Part shown: positions 46,084 to 54,171 of the stretch, one piece after another | Position numbering within the stretch: position 1 is the first letter of the stretch | How the letters are laid out: every line of letters starts with the position of its first letter | Origin: Granulicella sp. | GTDB taxonomy: Bacteria > Acidobacteriota > Terriglobia > Terriglobales > Acidobacteriaceae | Assembly (NCBI GenBank): GCA_003138795.1 | Contig: PLHC01000062.1 | Location: 95,410 to 149,580, forward strand | Reading direction: 5' to 3' | DNA: 54,171 nt | The notes under the pieces: generated by a model | The model's input: only the letters and a program-made list of their open reading frames with translations | Databases searched by the model: none | Told to the model about the DNA's origin: nothing | Program-made: the position numbers and the translations under genes

Positions 46084-47241
46084 ATGAACACGACTACTAC
46101 GAACACGAACACGACTGCTACGAACACTACGATTGCCGTACGAACGCCCTCCGCCAACTATGACGTCGAGATCGGTGCGGGTTTGCTTGCGTCTGTTGGT
46201 GAGCGCGTGGATGGGTTGCTCTCGGGCGGCATACGCGCGGGAAAGCAGCGAGCGTTCGTGGTGACGTCTCCGGAGATTGACCGACTGTGGGGCAAGCAGC
46301 TCGCTGCGGGCTTCCCTGCACCGTTGACGCAGTTGAGCGTTCCAGCGGGTGAGCAGCATAAGCGTCTGGCGACGGTGGAGCGGCTGGCGGAGGAGCTGGC
46401 GCAGCATGGAGCGGATCGTGATTCCATTCTGCTGGCGTTTGGCGGCGGCGTGATCGGCGATATGACCGGATTTCTGGCGGCGATGTATATGCGCGGCATT
46501 CGCTATGTGCAGCTGCCGACGACGCTGCTGGCGCAGGTGGACAGCTCGGTTGGCGGCAAGACCGGGGTGAACCTGGCTGCGGGCAAGAATCTTGTGGGCG
46601 CGTTCCATCATCCGCTGGCGGTGTATGCGGATACGGCGACGCTGAGCACGCTGCCTGCGGCGGAGTTGCGTGCGGGCCTGCAGGAGTCGGTGAAGGCGGG
46701 AATTATTCGCGACTGCACGCTGTTCGATCTGCTCGAGCAAGAGAGTGCAGCGGTTCTGAGCGGTGATCGCGAGGCGTTGACGCGCGTGGTGGCAGCGAGC
46801 GTTCGGGTGAAGGCTGATGTCGTGAATGCCGATGAGCGCGAGTTGGGTGTGCGCATGATTCTGAATCTAGGTCATACGCTGGGCCACGCGATTGAGGTGG
46901 CAACAGGATACAAACAACTGCTGCACGGCGAAGCGGTTGGGTGGGGCATGATTACGGCGATTGGGATCGCCACGCGCCGCGGCATGGTGAGCGCGGCGGA
47001 TGCGGAGCGTATGGAGCGCGTGATTCGGGCGTATGGCCCGCTGCACAGCTTTACTGCTGACGCGAGCGATCTGGTTGCGCTGACGGCGAAGGACAAGAAG
47101 AATCGCAGCGGTGCGCGATCGTTCGTGCTGCCGGTGGGGATCGGTGAGGCGGTGGTGGTGCGGGATGTGAGCGAGGCGGAACTGCTGGAAGCGGCAACGC
47201 TGATTGTCGCCGAGGCGAACACGGCAGGGGTGATCGCGTGA
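46084..47241 (+). CDS. aroB: 3-dehydroquinate synthase
   Basis: This 385-residue protein has the AroB signatures: NAD-loop [20 protein letters not shown], then [34 protein letters not shown] (active-site Lys/Asn region) and [11 protein letters not shown] (zinc His), GEAVGWGM. It performs the second shikimate step. The first 20 residues are Thr/Asn repeats from an imperfect ACGAAC-type DNA repeat, an odd N-terminal extension. It overlaps menG by GTGA. Confidence 0.95.
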   Translation: MNTTTTNTNTTATNTTIAVRTPSANYDVEIGAGLLASVGERVDGLLSGGIRAGKQRAFVVTSPEIDRLWGKQLAAGFPAPLTQLSVPAGEQHKRLATVERLAEELAQHGADRDSILLAFGGGVIGDMTGFLAAMYMRGIRYVQLPTTLLAQVDSSVGGKTGVNLAAGKNLVGAFHHPLAVYADTATLSTLPAAELRAGLQESVKAGIIRDCTLFDLLEQESAAVLSGDREALTRVVAASVRVKADVVNADERELGVRMILNLGHTLGHAIEVATGYKQLLHGEAVGWGMITAIGIATRRGMVSAADAERMERVIRAYGPLHSFTADASDLVALTAKDKKNRSGARSFVLPVGIGEAVVVRDVSEAELLEAATLIVAEANTAGVIA

Positions 47242-47999
47242 ATCCCGTCATCGAAGACAGCGTCAACCCCGGTGCGCGCCCCGCGGGCGAGGCGAGTGAG
47301 GCGGCTGCGGCTGCGCATGTGCGCGAGATCTTCAACTCGATTGCGCCGCGCTATGACCTGCTGAATCATCTGCTGTCGATGGGGCTGGACCGCCGCTGGT
47401 GGTCGCGTGCTGCGCGAAGTTTTCGGGATGTGCTGACGCAGCCTCAGGCTCGGGTGCTCGACCTGTGCTGCGGCACGGGAGATATGACGGCGGCGTTGCT
47501 GGCTCAGCGTCCGGCGAGTGCGGAGCCGGTGACAGGGCTCGACTTTTCTGCCCAGATGCTGGATCGCGCGCGGGTGAAGTACAGCACTGCGAACGCGCTG
47601 TGGGTCGAGGGGGACGCGATGCATCTGCCGTATGCGGATGGGAGTTTCGACCTGGTGACGGCAGCGTTTGGATTTCGCAACCTGACCAACTATGCGGAGG
47701 GCCTCAGGGAGATCTATCGCGTGCTTGCGCCGGGCGGAAGGATCGGAATTCTCGAGTGCAACCAGCCGGATGGACTCAGTGGATTCGCCTATAGTATTTA
47801 CTTTCATCAGGTGCTTCCACTGCTGGGAGGATGGATATCGGGTGATCGTACGGCATATACGTATTTGCCGACGTCGGTTGCACGGTTTCCACGACCGCCG
47901 CAGATGCTGCAGATGATGGCGGAGGCGGGCTTTGTGGATCGTGCCTGGGATGGCTACCTGCTGCGTGCCGCCGGATTGTATCGCGGCGTGAAGGCATAA
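47238..47999 (+). CDS. menG: Demethylmenaquinone (ubiquinone) C-methyltransferase
   Basis: This 253-residue methyltransferase has [28 protein letters not shown] (UbiE N-terminal motif), SAM-binding [16 protein letters not shown] (about 73-88), and the MenG/UbiE pattern [30 protein letters not shown]. It makes menaquinone from demethylmenaquinone. Starts with GTG in the aroB stop. Acidobacteria usually use menaquinone, so menG is the better name; ubiE is the same family. Confidence 0.92.
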   Translation: MNPVIEDSVNPGARPAGEASEAAAAAHVREIFNSIAPRYDLLNHLLSMGLDRRWWSRAARSFRDVLTQPQARVLDLCCGTGDMTAALLAQRPASAEPVTGLDFSAQMLDRARVKYSTANALWVEGDAMHLPYADGSFDLVTAAFGFRNLTNYAEGLREIYRVLAPGGRIGILECNQPDGLSGFAYSIYFHQVLPLLGGWISGDRTAYTYLPTSVARFPRPPQMLQMMAEAGFVDRAWDGYLLRAAGLYRGVKA

Positions 48000-48093
48000 A
48001 CGTGCGGATCATCATCCGATGCTGCGCGTGTATGCTCATGGCCATGGAGCACCGTTTGATGAAGTCAGAGACCGCAAGACAGAGTCAGGAGCC

Positions 48094-49530
48094 ATGAGCC
48101 AGAGCCTCTCTACCGCAGCCAAACGCTCGGCAGCGCAGGCGTCCATGTTTGCCGCGCTGGGCATCACGCTGCTGAAGTTGCTGACCGGCGTTCTGACGGG
48201 ATCGCTGGGGATGTTGAGCGAGGCTGCGCACTCATTCATCGACCTTATTGCGTCGGGTATTACGCTGCTGACGGTGCGGGTTGCCGATCGCCCGGCGGAT
48301 GAAGAGCATAACTACGGGCACGGCAAGCTGGAGAATCTTTCGGCAGCGTTTGAGACGGTGCTGATGGTGGCGTCGTGCCTGTGGATTGCGCGGGCGTCGA
48401 TCCATCGCATTGTGCACCACACGCATCTTGATCTGCGCTGGTCGGTGTGGCCGTTCGCGGTGCTGCTGCTTTCAATTGCAGTGGATTACACGCGGTCGCG
48501 GACGCTGCACCGGGTGGCCCAGCAGCAGCGCAGCGATGCGCTGGAGGCGGATGCGATCCACTTCGGCACGGACATTTGGTCGTCGGCGGCGGTGTTCTTC
48601 GGTCTGCTGACGGCGTTTGCCGGAGCGCGGTTGCATGTTTCCGCGCTGGAGTATGCGGATCCGATCGCAGCGCTGGTGGTGGCAGCGGTCATTCTGTGGG
48701 TGACATATCGACTGGCGCGGCAGACCATCGACTCGCTGCTGGATGCAACACCGCCGGAGGTGCGGGAGCAGATTCGCCGTGACCTGATTCGCGACCTGGA
48801 GGCGGAGCCCGGGGTGCTGGCGGTGAATCGCGTGCGACTGCGCCGCTCGGGATCGAATTACTTCGTCGATCTGACGCTGAGCCTGCCGAGGAATCTTACG
48901 TTTCAGCGCTCGGAGCAGATTACATCCGCGGCGACGCAGGCCGTGCAACAACTTCTGCCGGGAGCGGATGTGGTGATCCATACGGTGCCGACGGCGGCAC
49001 TGGGCGAGAGCGTCTTCGATCGCATACGTGCGGTTGCTGCGCGATCGAATTTGGCGATCCACGATGTGAGTGTGCGGCAGTACGACGGCGCGCTGCATGT
49101 GGAGCAACATCTGGAGGTGCCGGAAACGATGCCGCTGCGGCAGGCGCATGATATCGCGACGGCGCTGGAGACAGAGATGCGGCGTGAAATTCCGGGCATC
49201 TCGACACTGCTGACGCATATCGAGAGCGAGCCTGCAACGATTGCGAATGCCGCGCAGATTGGCCCGAGCCAGAACCTGGAGAACCAATTGCGCGCAACCG
49301 CGAGACACTTTCCGGAGATCCTGGATATCCATGAGATTACGCTGACGCGCGGGCATGGTGGAGCGGCTAACAGCGTCCAGGTTAACCTTCACTGCACGCT
49401 GCCGGATGACCTGCCGATGGAGGCGGTGCATGAGATTATCACCAACTTCGAGAGCGAGTTCCGGCTCGATCATCCGCAGGTGGCGCGGGTGTTTATTCAT
49501 CCTGAACCGGCGACGGACAACCGGCGCTGA
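48094..49530 (+). CDS. Cation diffusion facilitator with long C-terminal region
   Basis: From ATG 48094 (AGGAG close upstream), 478 residues. An N-terminal six-helix CDF domain (about 20-215) carries metal-site residues in AAHSFIDLIASG, EEHNYGHGKLEN and DAIHFGTDIWSS (D/H pairs). After it come three consecutive beta-alpha-beta modules, each with the ZT-dimer look (about 225-302, 303-382 and 390-468), where typical CDF proteins have one. The extra modules may bind or sense metal. A start 75 bases upstream is possible but has a weaker site. Confidence 0.85.
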   Translation: MSQSLSTAAKRSAAQASMFAALGITLLKLLTGVLTGSLGMLSEAAHSFIDLIASGITLLTVRVADRPADEEHNYGHGKLENLSAAFETVLMVASCLWIARASIHRIVHHTHLDLRWSVWPFAVLLLSIAVDYTRSRTLHRVAQQQRSDALEADAIHFGTDIWSSAAVFFGLLTAFAGARLHVSALEYADPIAALVVAAVILWVTYRLARQTIDSLLDATPPEVREQIRRDLIRDLEAEPGVLAVNRVRLRRSGSNYFVDLTLSLPRNLTFQRSEQITSAATQAVQQLLPGADVVIHTVPTAALGESVFDRIRAVAARSNLAIHDVSVRQYDGALHVEQHLEVPETMPLRQAHDIATALETEMRREIPGISTLLTHIESEPATIANAAQIGPSQNLENQLRATARHFPEILDIHEITLTRGHGGAANSVQVNLHCTLPDDLPMEAVHEIITNFESEFRLDHPQVARVFIHPEPATDNRR

Positions 49531-49576
49531 GGACTGTGGGTTGGCGTAGACGCTGCGCCTGTATTCTGAGACTGAT

Positions 49577-50527
49577 ATGAAACGCTACTTCCGAATTGCG
49601 GTGACGGCGCTTGCGATGCTCGCGGTAATGCTGGTGGCGGCTGCGATCACGCTGCGGATTGCGCTGCATGGGCATGAGGTGACGATTCCCGACTTTGCGG
49701 GGATGACGGTCGCGGAGGCCAGCGAGGCGGCGCTGAAGACCGGCGTGGATTTGAATATCGAGAACAAGTTCTACTCGACGACGGTGCCGGCGGGGCGGAT
49801 ACTTTCGCAGGCTCCGGCGGCTGGGTCGAGCGTGCGGCATGGATGGCAGGTGCGGGTTACGGTGAGTCTGGGGCCGCAGCAGGTGACGATTCCGGATGTG
49901 GTGGGCGAGCCGGTGCAGCAGGCGTCGATGAATATTCGGAAGATGCAGCTGGACCTGGGGACGCTGGCGCATATCGACGCACCGGGTGATCCGGAGATGA
50001 CGCTGGCGCAGACGCCTCCGCCGAATGCCGGGGTGGATCAGCCGCGGGTGAATCTGCTGCTCAGCTCGTCGGCGAGCGCGTCGACATCGTTTGTGCTGCC
50101 GTCGTTTGTGGGGATGAGCTTTGGCGCGGCAAATCATGCGGCAATCGCGCTGGGATTGCGGGTCGCGGCGATAGGCGACGTGCCGCCGCCAGCTCCGCCG
50201 ATAGTTGCTGCGCCGGAGCCGGGACAGGCCGCGGTAGCGCCGGTGACGCCGGCTGCACCCAGCGGGGTGGTGACGGCGCAGTCGCCGGATTCGGGGTTTC
50301 GGGCGAGTAAGGGTGACGTGCTGCGGCTGACGTTACATGCTGTGGCGAGTCCTGCGGCTGCTACCAAGCCTACAGCTGAGGCGAGTCCTGCGGCTGCTAC
50401 CAAGCCTACAGCTGCGGCGAGTCCTACAGCTCCGAAGAGTCCTGCGGCTGCTACCAAGCCTACAGCTGCGGCGAAGCCTACAGCTCCGGCGAGTCCTGCT
50501 GCGGCGGGAGCTGCCGCACCGCACTAG
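49577..50527 (+). CDS. PASTA-domain membrane-anchored protein with Ala/Lys/Pro repeat tail
   Basis: This 316-residue protein has an N-terminal signal-anchor helix (about 8-29). Three PASTA repeats follow at about 34-95, 96-160 and about 170-245 (VTIPDFAGMTVAEA..., VTIPDVVGEPVQQA..., VLPSFVGMSFGAA...). The tail from about 258 is a 12-residue repeat, ASPAAATKPTAx, four times with changes. PASTA domains bind peptidoglycan or stimulate PG enzymes. No kinase domain is attached. The basic tail could reach through or bind the wall. Confidence 0.82.
   Translation: MKRYFRIAVTALAMLAVMLVAAAITLRIALHGHEVTIPDFAGMTVAEASEAALKTGVDLNIENKFYSTTVPAGRILSQAPAAGSSVRHGWQVRVTVSLGPQQVTIPDVVGEPVQQASMNIRKMQLDLGTLAHIDAPGDPEMTLAQTPPPNAGVDQPRVNLLLSSSASASTSFVLPSFVGMSFGAANHAAIALGLRVAAIGDVPPPAPPIVAAPEPGQAAVAPVTPAAPSGVVTAQSPDSGFRASKGDVLRLTLHAVASPAAATKPTAEASPAAATKPTAAASPTAPKSPAAATKPTAAAKPTAPASPAAAGAAAPH
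50345..50510 (+). repeat. 36-bp tandem repeats coding the Ala/Lys/Pro tail
   Basis: Two nearly perfect 36-base units start at 50345 and 50381 (beginning GCGAGTCCTGCGGCTG), followed by a partial unit, a third full unit and degraded ones. They encode the 12-residue motif of the PASTA protein tail, so length variation between strains is likely. Confidence 0.75.
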
Positions 50528-51873
50528 GTGCGCTGGAAGAGGGCGGCGAAGAAGCCGTCGCCCTGGAAGGCTACACCGGGGAGGGTGCGGAGACAGCCGT
50601 TGCGCAGGAGGGTTGTGGGCGCGTATGGCGCGAGGATTCCGGTTTCCGAGAGCTTGAGGAGGGCGGGTTCGAGCGAGGCTGTGGCGATGCCGCTGGCAGG
50701 GGGCAGCGATGCGAGGACATCGGCGACGACGTTCTCGTTTTCTTCCGGCTCGAGCGAACAGGTTGAGTAGATGAGGCTGCCGCCGGGGGCGAGGCGGGAG
50801 AGTGCGGCAGAGAGGATCTCGCGCTGGCGAGTGGCCTGGCGTGCGAGGTCCGAGGGCTGGAGGCGCTGCTTGATCTCGGGATTGCGGCCGAGCGTGCCGG
50901 TGCCGCTGCAGGGGACATCGCATAGGATGAGGTCGAAGAGGCCTTCGGCTTCGGGGAGTTGGGTGGCGTCGGCTTCGAGGGTGCGGACGTTGGGGGCGTC
51001 GGTGTGAAGGCGGGCGGCGAGGGCTTGCAGACGGCGAGGGTTGGCGTCGGAGGCAAGAAGTTCCGATGCGGCATGGCGGCGCGCGAGGATCAGGGTCTTG
51101 CCGCCGGGAGCGGCGCAGCAGTCCCAGATGCGGTGCGGTGTGGGGTGGCTGGCGGCGGCGAGCTCGGCGACGAGGCGTGAGCCGTCGTCGAGGTGTGGGA
51201 GCGCAGGCGTGGCGTCTTCGGTGGATTCTTGTGCCGCAAAGAGAGTTCCATGCAGCGGCTCGTGCTGGTCGTAGGCGCAGATGCCGAGGGTGTCGGTGCG
51301 GCCGTAGTTGCGGACCCAGCGTTCGACGAGCCATGTGGGGTGGGCGAGGCGCTCGGCGAAGGCTGCGGTGGTCTCGTAGAGCTTCTGACTGGGGGGGTCC
51401 TGGCGGGTGAGCTTGCGCAGGATTGCATTGACCATGCCAGCGGCGTGGCCGTGGCCAGCAGCGCGGACGAGCTCAACGGATTCGGAGAGTGCGGCGTGGG
51501 CGGGAATGCGGTCGAGGTGCAGCAGCTGGAAGGCTCCCATGCGCAGTGCCGTGGCGACGGGGGTGGGGAGGGCGAGATCAGGACGCTGCAGCAGCGGTTG
51601 CATGCGGGCGTCGAGGGCGATCTGCCAGCGGAGAACGCCGAGGACGAGGGTCGTCGCGAGGTTGCGGTCGGCCTGCGAGAGCGCGGACATGCCGGGGCCG
51701 TGGAGCAGATCGTCGGAGTGCGCGGAGGTGGTGGCGACGCGGTCGAGGATGGCGAAGGCGGCAGAGCGTGCGGGGCTGATGGGAGCGTGGCTGGGCGCGG
51801 AGTTTTGCACAGCGGCTGCTGGGTGGGGCTGCGATGGGCGCTGCGAAGAGCGGGGGCCTGTGGATTTAGTCAA
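50524..51873 (-). CDS. rsmB: 16S rRNA cytosine-C5 methyltransferase RsmB-like
   Basis: From TTG 51873, which overlaps the fmt stop by 8 bases with GGTGAG upstream, 449 residues. The N-terminal NusB-like helical domain (SARSAAFAILDRV...RNLATTLVLGVLRWQ) precedes a methyltransferase with WDCCAAPGGKTL (SAM motif I), DVPCSGTGTLGRNPEIK and IYSTCSLEPEENE (two catalytic Cys). A longer in-frame start lies inside fmt and lacks the NusB pattern. Fmt-RsmB is a classic gene pair. Confidence 0.9.
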   Translation of the reverse strand: MTKSTGPRSSQRPSQPHPAAAVQNSAPSHAPISPARSAAFAILDRVATTSAHSDDLLHGPGMSALSQADRNLATTLVLGVLRWQIALDARMQPLLQRPDLALPTPVATALRMGAFQLLHLDRIPAHAALSESVELVRAAGHGHAAGMVNAILRKLTRQDPPSQKLYETTAAFAERLAHPTWLVERWVRNYGRTDTLGICAYDQHEPLHGTLFAAQESTEDATPALPHLDDGSRLVAELAAASHPTPHRIWDCCAAPGGKTLILARRHAASELLASDANPRRLQALAARLHTDAPNVRTLEADATQLPEAEGLFDLILCDVPCSGTGTLGRNPEIKQRLQPSDLARQATRQREILSAALSRLAPGGSLIYSTCSLEPEENENVVADVLASLPPASGIATASLEPALLKLSETGILAPYAPTTLLRNGCLRTLPGVAFQGDGFFAALFQRT

Positions 51874-52801
51874 GATGCTCACCGGTGTGGAGCTGAAAGT
51901 CGCGGGCGAACTGGGCGCCGGGCAGGCGGGGTTTGCCTTCGAGCTGGACCTCGTCGAGCGCGAGCAGCGTGTTCCCTGCCGCACCGACGAGCAGTTCGCC
52001 GGTAGAGGCGTCGAGATGGTTGGGCTGGAGGGTTGTACTGGAGAAAACGGGGTGCATCTTGTGGACCAGGAAGCGCTTGCCGCGGAAGATGGCGTGCGCT
52101 CCGGGCCAGGGGGTGAAGCCGCGCCAGCGGTTGTAGATCTGCTGCGCTGTTTGTTCGGCGGGCAGAAAGCGACCGTCTTCGCGGGTCAGGATGGGGGCAA
52201 GTGTGGCCTCGGCGGGGTTCTGCGGGGTGGGGTGGATCGTTCCGCGCTCGAGGCCTTCGAGAGTTTCGAGGAGCAGCTTCGCGCCGATCTGCGAAAGCTG
52301 AGGATAAAGCTGTGCGGATGTTGTGTCCGGAGCGACGGAAATGCTGTGCATGAGGAGGATGTCGCCGGTGTCGAGGCCGGCGTCGAGTTGCATGGTCGTG
52401 ACGCCTGTCTCGGTTTCGCCGTTGGCGACCGCCCACTGGATGGGAGCGGCTCCGCGGTACTTCGGGAGCAGCGAGCCGTGGACGTTGATGTTGCCAAAGC
52501 GCGGGAGTTGCAACATCCAGTCAGGAATGATGCGGCCGTAGGCGACGACGACGACGGCGTCGGGAGCTATGGCTTCGAGGCGCGCACGGAGGTCGGCATT
52601 GGTTTTGATGCGCTCGGGCTGCAGGACGGGGAGGCCGAGCCGGGTGGCGAGTTGCTTGACGGCTGGAACCTGCAACTCCATCTTGCGACCGGCGGGGCGG
52701 TCGGGCTGGGTGAGCACGAGCGCGACCTCGTGGCCGGCGTCGACGAGGGCTTGCAGGCTGGGGACGGCGAATTCAGGGGTTCCGCAGAAGACGAGTTTCA
52801 T
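51866..52801 (-). CDS. fmt: Methionyl-tRNA formyltransferase
   Basis: This 311-residue protein has the catalytic NVHGSLLPKYRGAAPIQW (Asn106, His108) and DAGLDTGDIL (Asp144) motifs and a C-terminal OB-like domain. It puts the formyl group on initiator Met-tRNA. It starts 22 bases after the def stop and overlaps rsmB, in the usual def-fmt-rsmB order. Confidence 0.96.
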   Translation of the reverse strand: MKLVFCGTPEFAVPSLQALVDAGHEVALVLTQPDRPAGRKMELQVPAVKQLATRLGLPVLQPERIKTNADLRARLEAIAPDAVVVVAYGRIIPDWMLQLPRFGNINVHGSLLPKYRGAAPIQWAVANGETETGVTTMQLDAGLDTGDILLMHSISVAPDTTSAQLYPQLSQIGAKLLLETLEGLERGTIHPTPQNPAEATLAPILTREDGRFLPAEQTAQQIYNRWRGFTPWPGAHAIFRGKRFLVHKMHPVFSSTTLQPNHLDASTGELLVGAAGNTLLALDEVQLEGKPRLPGAQFARDFQLHTGEHLD

Positions 52802-52823
52802 GCGCTACCTCGCGCTCTCAGAG

Positions 52824-53420
52824 CTACCACTCGCCGTTCTTCTGCAGCTTCCTGATGCGGTGGATGACGAGCTCGCGCTTGAGACGGCTGAGGCGGTCGA
52901 TGAAGAGGATGCCGTGGAGGTGATCGATCTCGTGCAGCAGGGCGCGGGCCAGGAGCTCTTCACCCTCTACTTCAAAGAATTCTCCTCTGACATTCTGGGC
53001 GCGAACTTTAACCCATGAGTCGCGCTGCACTTTTTCGAAGATTTCGGGAATGCTGAGACAGCCTTCCTCCTCGAACTGCTTGCCCTTGCGGGCGATGACC
53101 TCGGGGTTGATGAGAACGATCTTTTCCTCGGGACGCTCATTGAAGCTGATGTCGATGACGGTGATCTGTTTCGAGACGCTGATCTGCGGCGCGGCGAGAC
53201 CGATGCCCTGCGCGGCGTACATGCTGTCGAACATCTCATCGACGAACTGCGCGAGTTCAGGGGTGAACTCGGTGACAAGCTCGCCCTTCTTCGCGAGGAC
53301 GGGGTCGGGATATTTTATGACCGTGTGGAGCTTCGGGGCGGTCTTGCGGACAGCATCGCTGGTGGCCTGGCGGGCTAATCGCTTTTCGGCGGCGGTGTCG
53401 AGTTTGGCGTGGGTCGGCAT
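52824..53420 (-). CDS. def: Peptide deformylase
   Basis: This 198-residue protein has all three deformylase motifs: GIGLAAPQ (about 72-79), EEGCLS (Cys121 metal ligand) and LLHEIDHLHG (His163, Glu164, His167). The first about 30 residues are an extra basic segment before the usual start region (LHTVIKYPDPVL). It starts three bases after the aroC stop. Confidence 0.95.
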   Translation of the reverse strand: MPTHAKLDTAAEKRLARQATSDAVRKTAPKLHTVIKYPDPVLAKKGELVTEFTPELAQFVDEMFDSMYAAQGIGLAAPQISVSKQITVIDISFNERPEEKIVLINPEVIARKGKQFEEEGCLSIPEIFEKVQRDSWVKVRAQNVRGEFFEVEGEELLARALLHEIDHLHGILFIDRLSRLKRELVIHRIRKLQKNGEW

Positions 53421-53423
53421 GAT

Positions 53424-54170
53424 TCAGAATGATTTTATTTGGTTGCAATAGCCGCGGAAGTTGCGCTCGAGTTCGCGGAGGCTGTCGCCGCCGAACTTTT
53501 CGACGACGAGACGAGCAACGGTGAGGGCGACCATGGACTCGCCAGCAACTCCTGCGGCGGGAACGACGCAGACATCCGAGCGTTCATAGGATGCTTTCGT
53601 GGGCTCGCGGGTTTCGAAGGCCACGGAAGCGAGTGGACGGCGGAGAGTCGAGATGGGCTTGAGATAACCGCGAACGATGAGGTCTTCGCCGTTGGAGATG
53701 CCGCCTTCGATGCCGCCAGCGTTGTTGTGCTCGCGGGTGAATTTGGTGAAGGCGTTGCTGCCGGCGGCGGGTTCGCCTTCATAGGCAATCGCGTCGTGAA
53801 CCTGGGAGCCGGGCGATTGCGCTGCGGTGACGCCGCGGCCGAGCTCGACGGCTTTGACCGCCTGCAGGCTCATGACGGCCTGGGCGAGGAGGCCGTCGAG
53901 GCGCTCGTCCCAGTTGACGTGCGTGCCGACGCCGGGGGGGAGGCCGTGGACGACGACCTCGAAGATGCCGCCGATGGTGTCGCCGTTGCGCAGGACGGTG
54001 TCGACCTCGGCCTTCATGCGGGCCTCGGATTCGGGATCGACGCAGGCGAGGAGGACTTCTTCCCTGCTGGATAGCGCTGCGATCTCGGCGAAGGTGGCCT
54101 CGCGGGAGAGTTCCGCACTGCCGACGCGGATGACGTGGCTGGCGACCTCGATGCCGAGCGCGCGGAGCAG
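53424..54170 (-). CDS. aroC: Chorismate synthase, C-terminal part, cut by window edge
   Basis: The frame is open to the right edge, so only about 248 C-terminal residues are present. NGDTIGGIFEVVVHGLPPGVGTHVNWDERLDGLLAQAVMSLQAVKAVELGRG and FTREHNNAGGIEGGISNGEDLIVRGYLKPISTL are characteristic of AroC. It converts EPSP to chorismate with reduced FMN. In-window Met at 54017 is internal. It leads the aroC-def-fmt-rsmB operon. Confidence 0.94.
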   Translation of the reverse strand: MLRALGIEVASHVIRVGSAELSREATFAEIAALSSREEVLLACVDPESEARMKAEVDTVLRNGDTIGGIFEVVVHGLPPGVGTHVNWDERLDGLLAQAVMSLQAVKAVELGRGVTAAQSPGSQVHDAIAYEGEPAAGSNAFTKFTREHNNAGGIEGGISNGEDLIVRGYLKPISTLRRPLASVAFETREPTKASYERSDVCVVPAAGVAGESMVALTVARLVVEKFGGDSLRELERNFRGYCNQIKSF

Positions 54171-54171
54171 C

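Noticed and set aside
46872-47807. Minus-strand open frame (about 310 codons) opposite aroB and menG
   Set aside because: Shadow frame, Arg/His rich, with no motif.
48472-49500. Minus-strand open frame (about 340 codons) opposite the cation transporter
   Set aside because: His/Arg-rich shadow of the CDF gene; no ribosome site or recognisable domain.
50333-51334. Minus-strand frame of 333 codons overlapping the PASTA tail and rsmB
   Set aside because: Repetitive Arg/Ser/Pro composition from repeats and GC bias; rsmB reading frame is correct here.
51407-52855. Long plus-strand open frame (about 480 codons) opposite rsmB and fmt
   Set aside because: It is antisense to two well-supported genes, has no family motifs, and its composition follows the codon bias of the minus-strand genes.

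Overview
The window looks like a chromosomal segment of an Acidobacteriota bacterium, most likely class Terriglobia (Granulicella/Terriglobus/Edaphobacter-like). The reasons are a GC-rich coding style, an Oar-type TonB-dependent receptor with an N-terminal carboxypeptidase-like domain, a hopanoid squalene-route cluster (hpnC-hpnD-hpnE plus hpnJ), and an ATP synthase operon that carries F1 and b subunits but lacks the a and c genes. The assignment rests on gene content alone.

Layout. 1-8.3 kb: end of a TolC-like gene, then a hopanoid block. hpnJ and two half-size DMT transporters run rightward. A dehydrogenase, hpnC, hpnD and hpnE run leftward, each pair joined by a 4-nt overlap. The two arms meet at a 115-bp palindromic element whose ends supply both stop codons. 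8.3-11.9 kb: MlaE/MlaF-like lipid ABC pair, dienelactone hydrolase-like enzyme, a small unknown protein and a PP2C phosphatase. 12.1-16.8 kb: a leftward group with a cupredoxin, a mono-haem outer-membrane barrel, and a two-component system. 17.0-24.0 kb: a rightward, almost fully translationally coupled seven-gene operon. It encodes a CrtE-like GGPP synthase, an ABC permease and ATPase, a divergent haem-copper-oxidase subunit I-like protein, a four-helix membrane protein, an MFS-CcoO-CcoP fusion and a YceI protein. I consider this the most likely undescribed system in the window: a redox complex combined with isoprenoid synthesis and handling, possibly under control of the divergent two-component system.

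24.1-29.4 kb is an accessory patch: an IS3-type transposase remnant, a large TonB receptor with a Tat-exported metallophosphoesterase, a frameshifted serine-recombinase tail and two decayed tRNA-Glu-like sequences. 29.4-30.0 kb has no gene but has three copies of a 14-mer and a strong hairpin. 30.0-36.4 kb is the leftward ATP synthase operon. 36.5-36.72 kb holds a possible structured RNA. Then come hflX-hfq (leftward), a DegT aminotransferase, two lipoproteins (SH3-like and beta-propeller), tatB-tatC-glutaminyl cyclase, TerC, aroB-menG/ubiE, a cation diffusion facilitator, a PASTA protein, and the leftward aroC-def-fmt-rsmB operon, cut by the right edge.

The conserved parts are housekeeping. 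The novelty lies in the 12-24 kb redox/isoprenoid locus and in the mobile-DNA scars around 24-29.4 kb. Family calls come from reading motifs by eye; no database search was possible.
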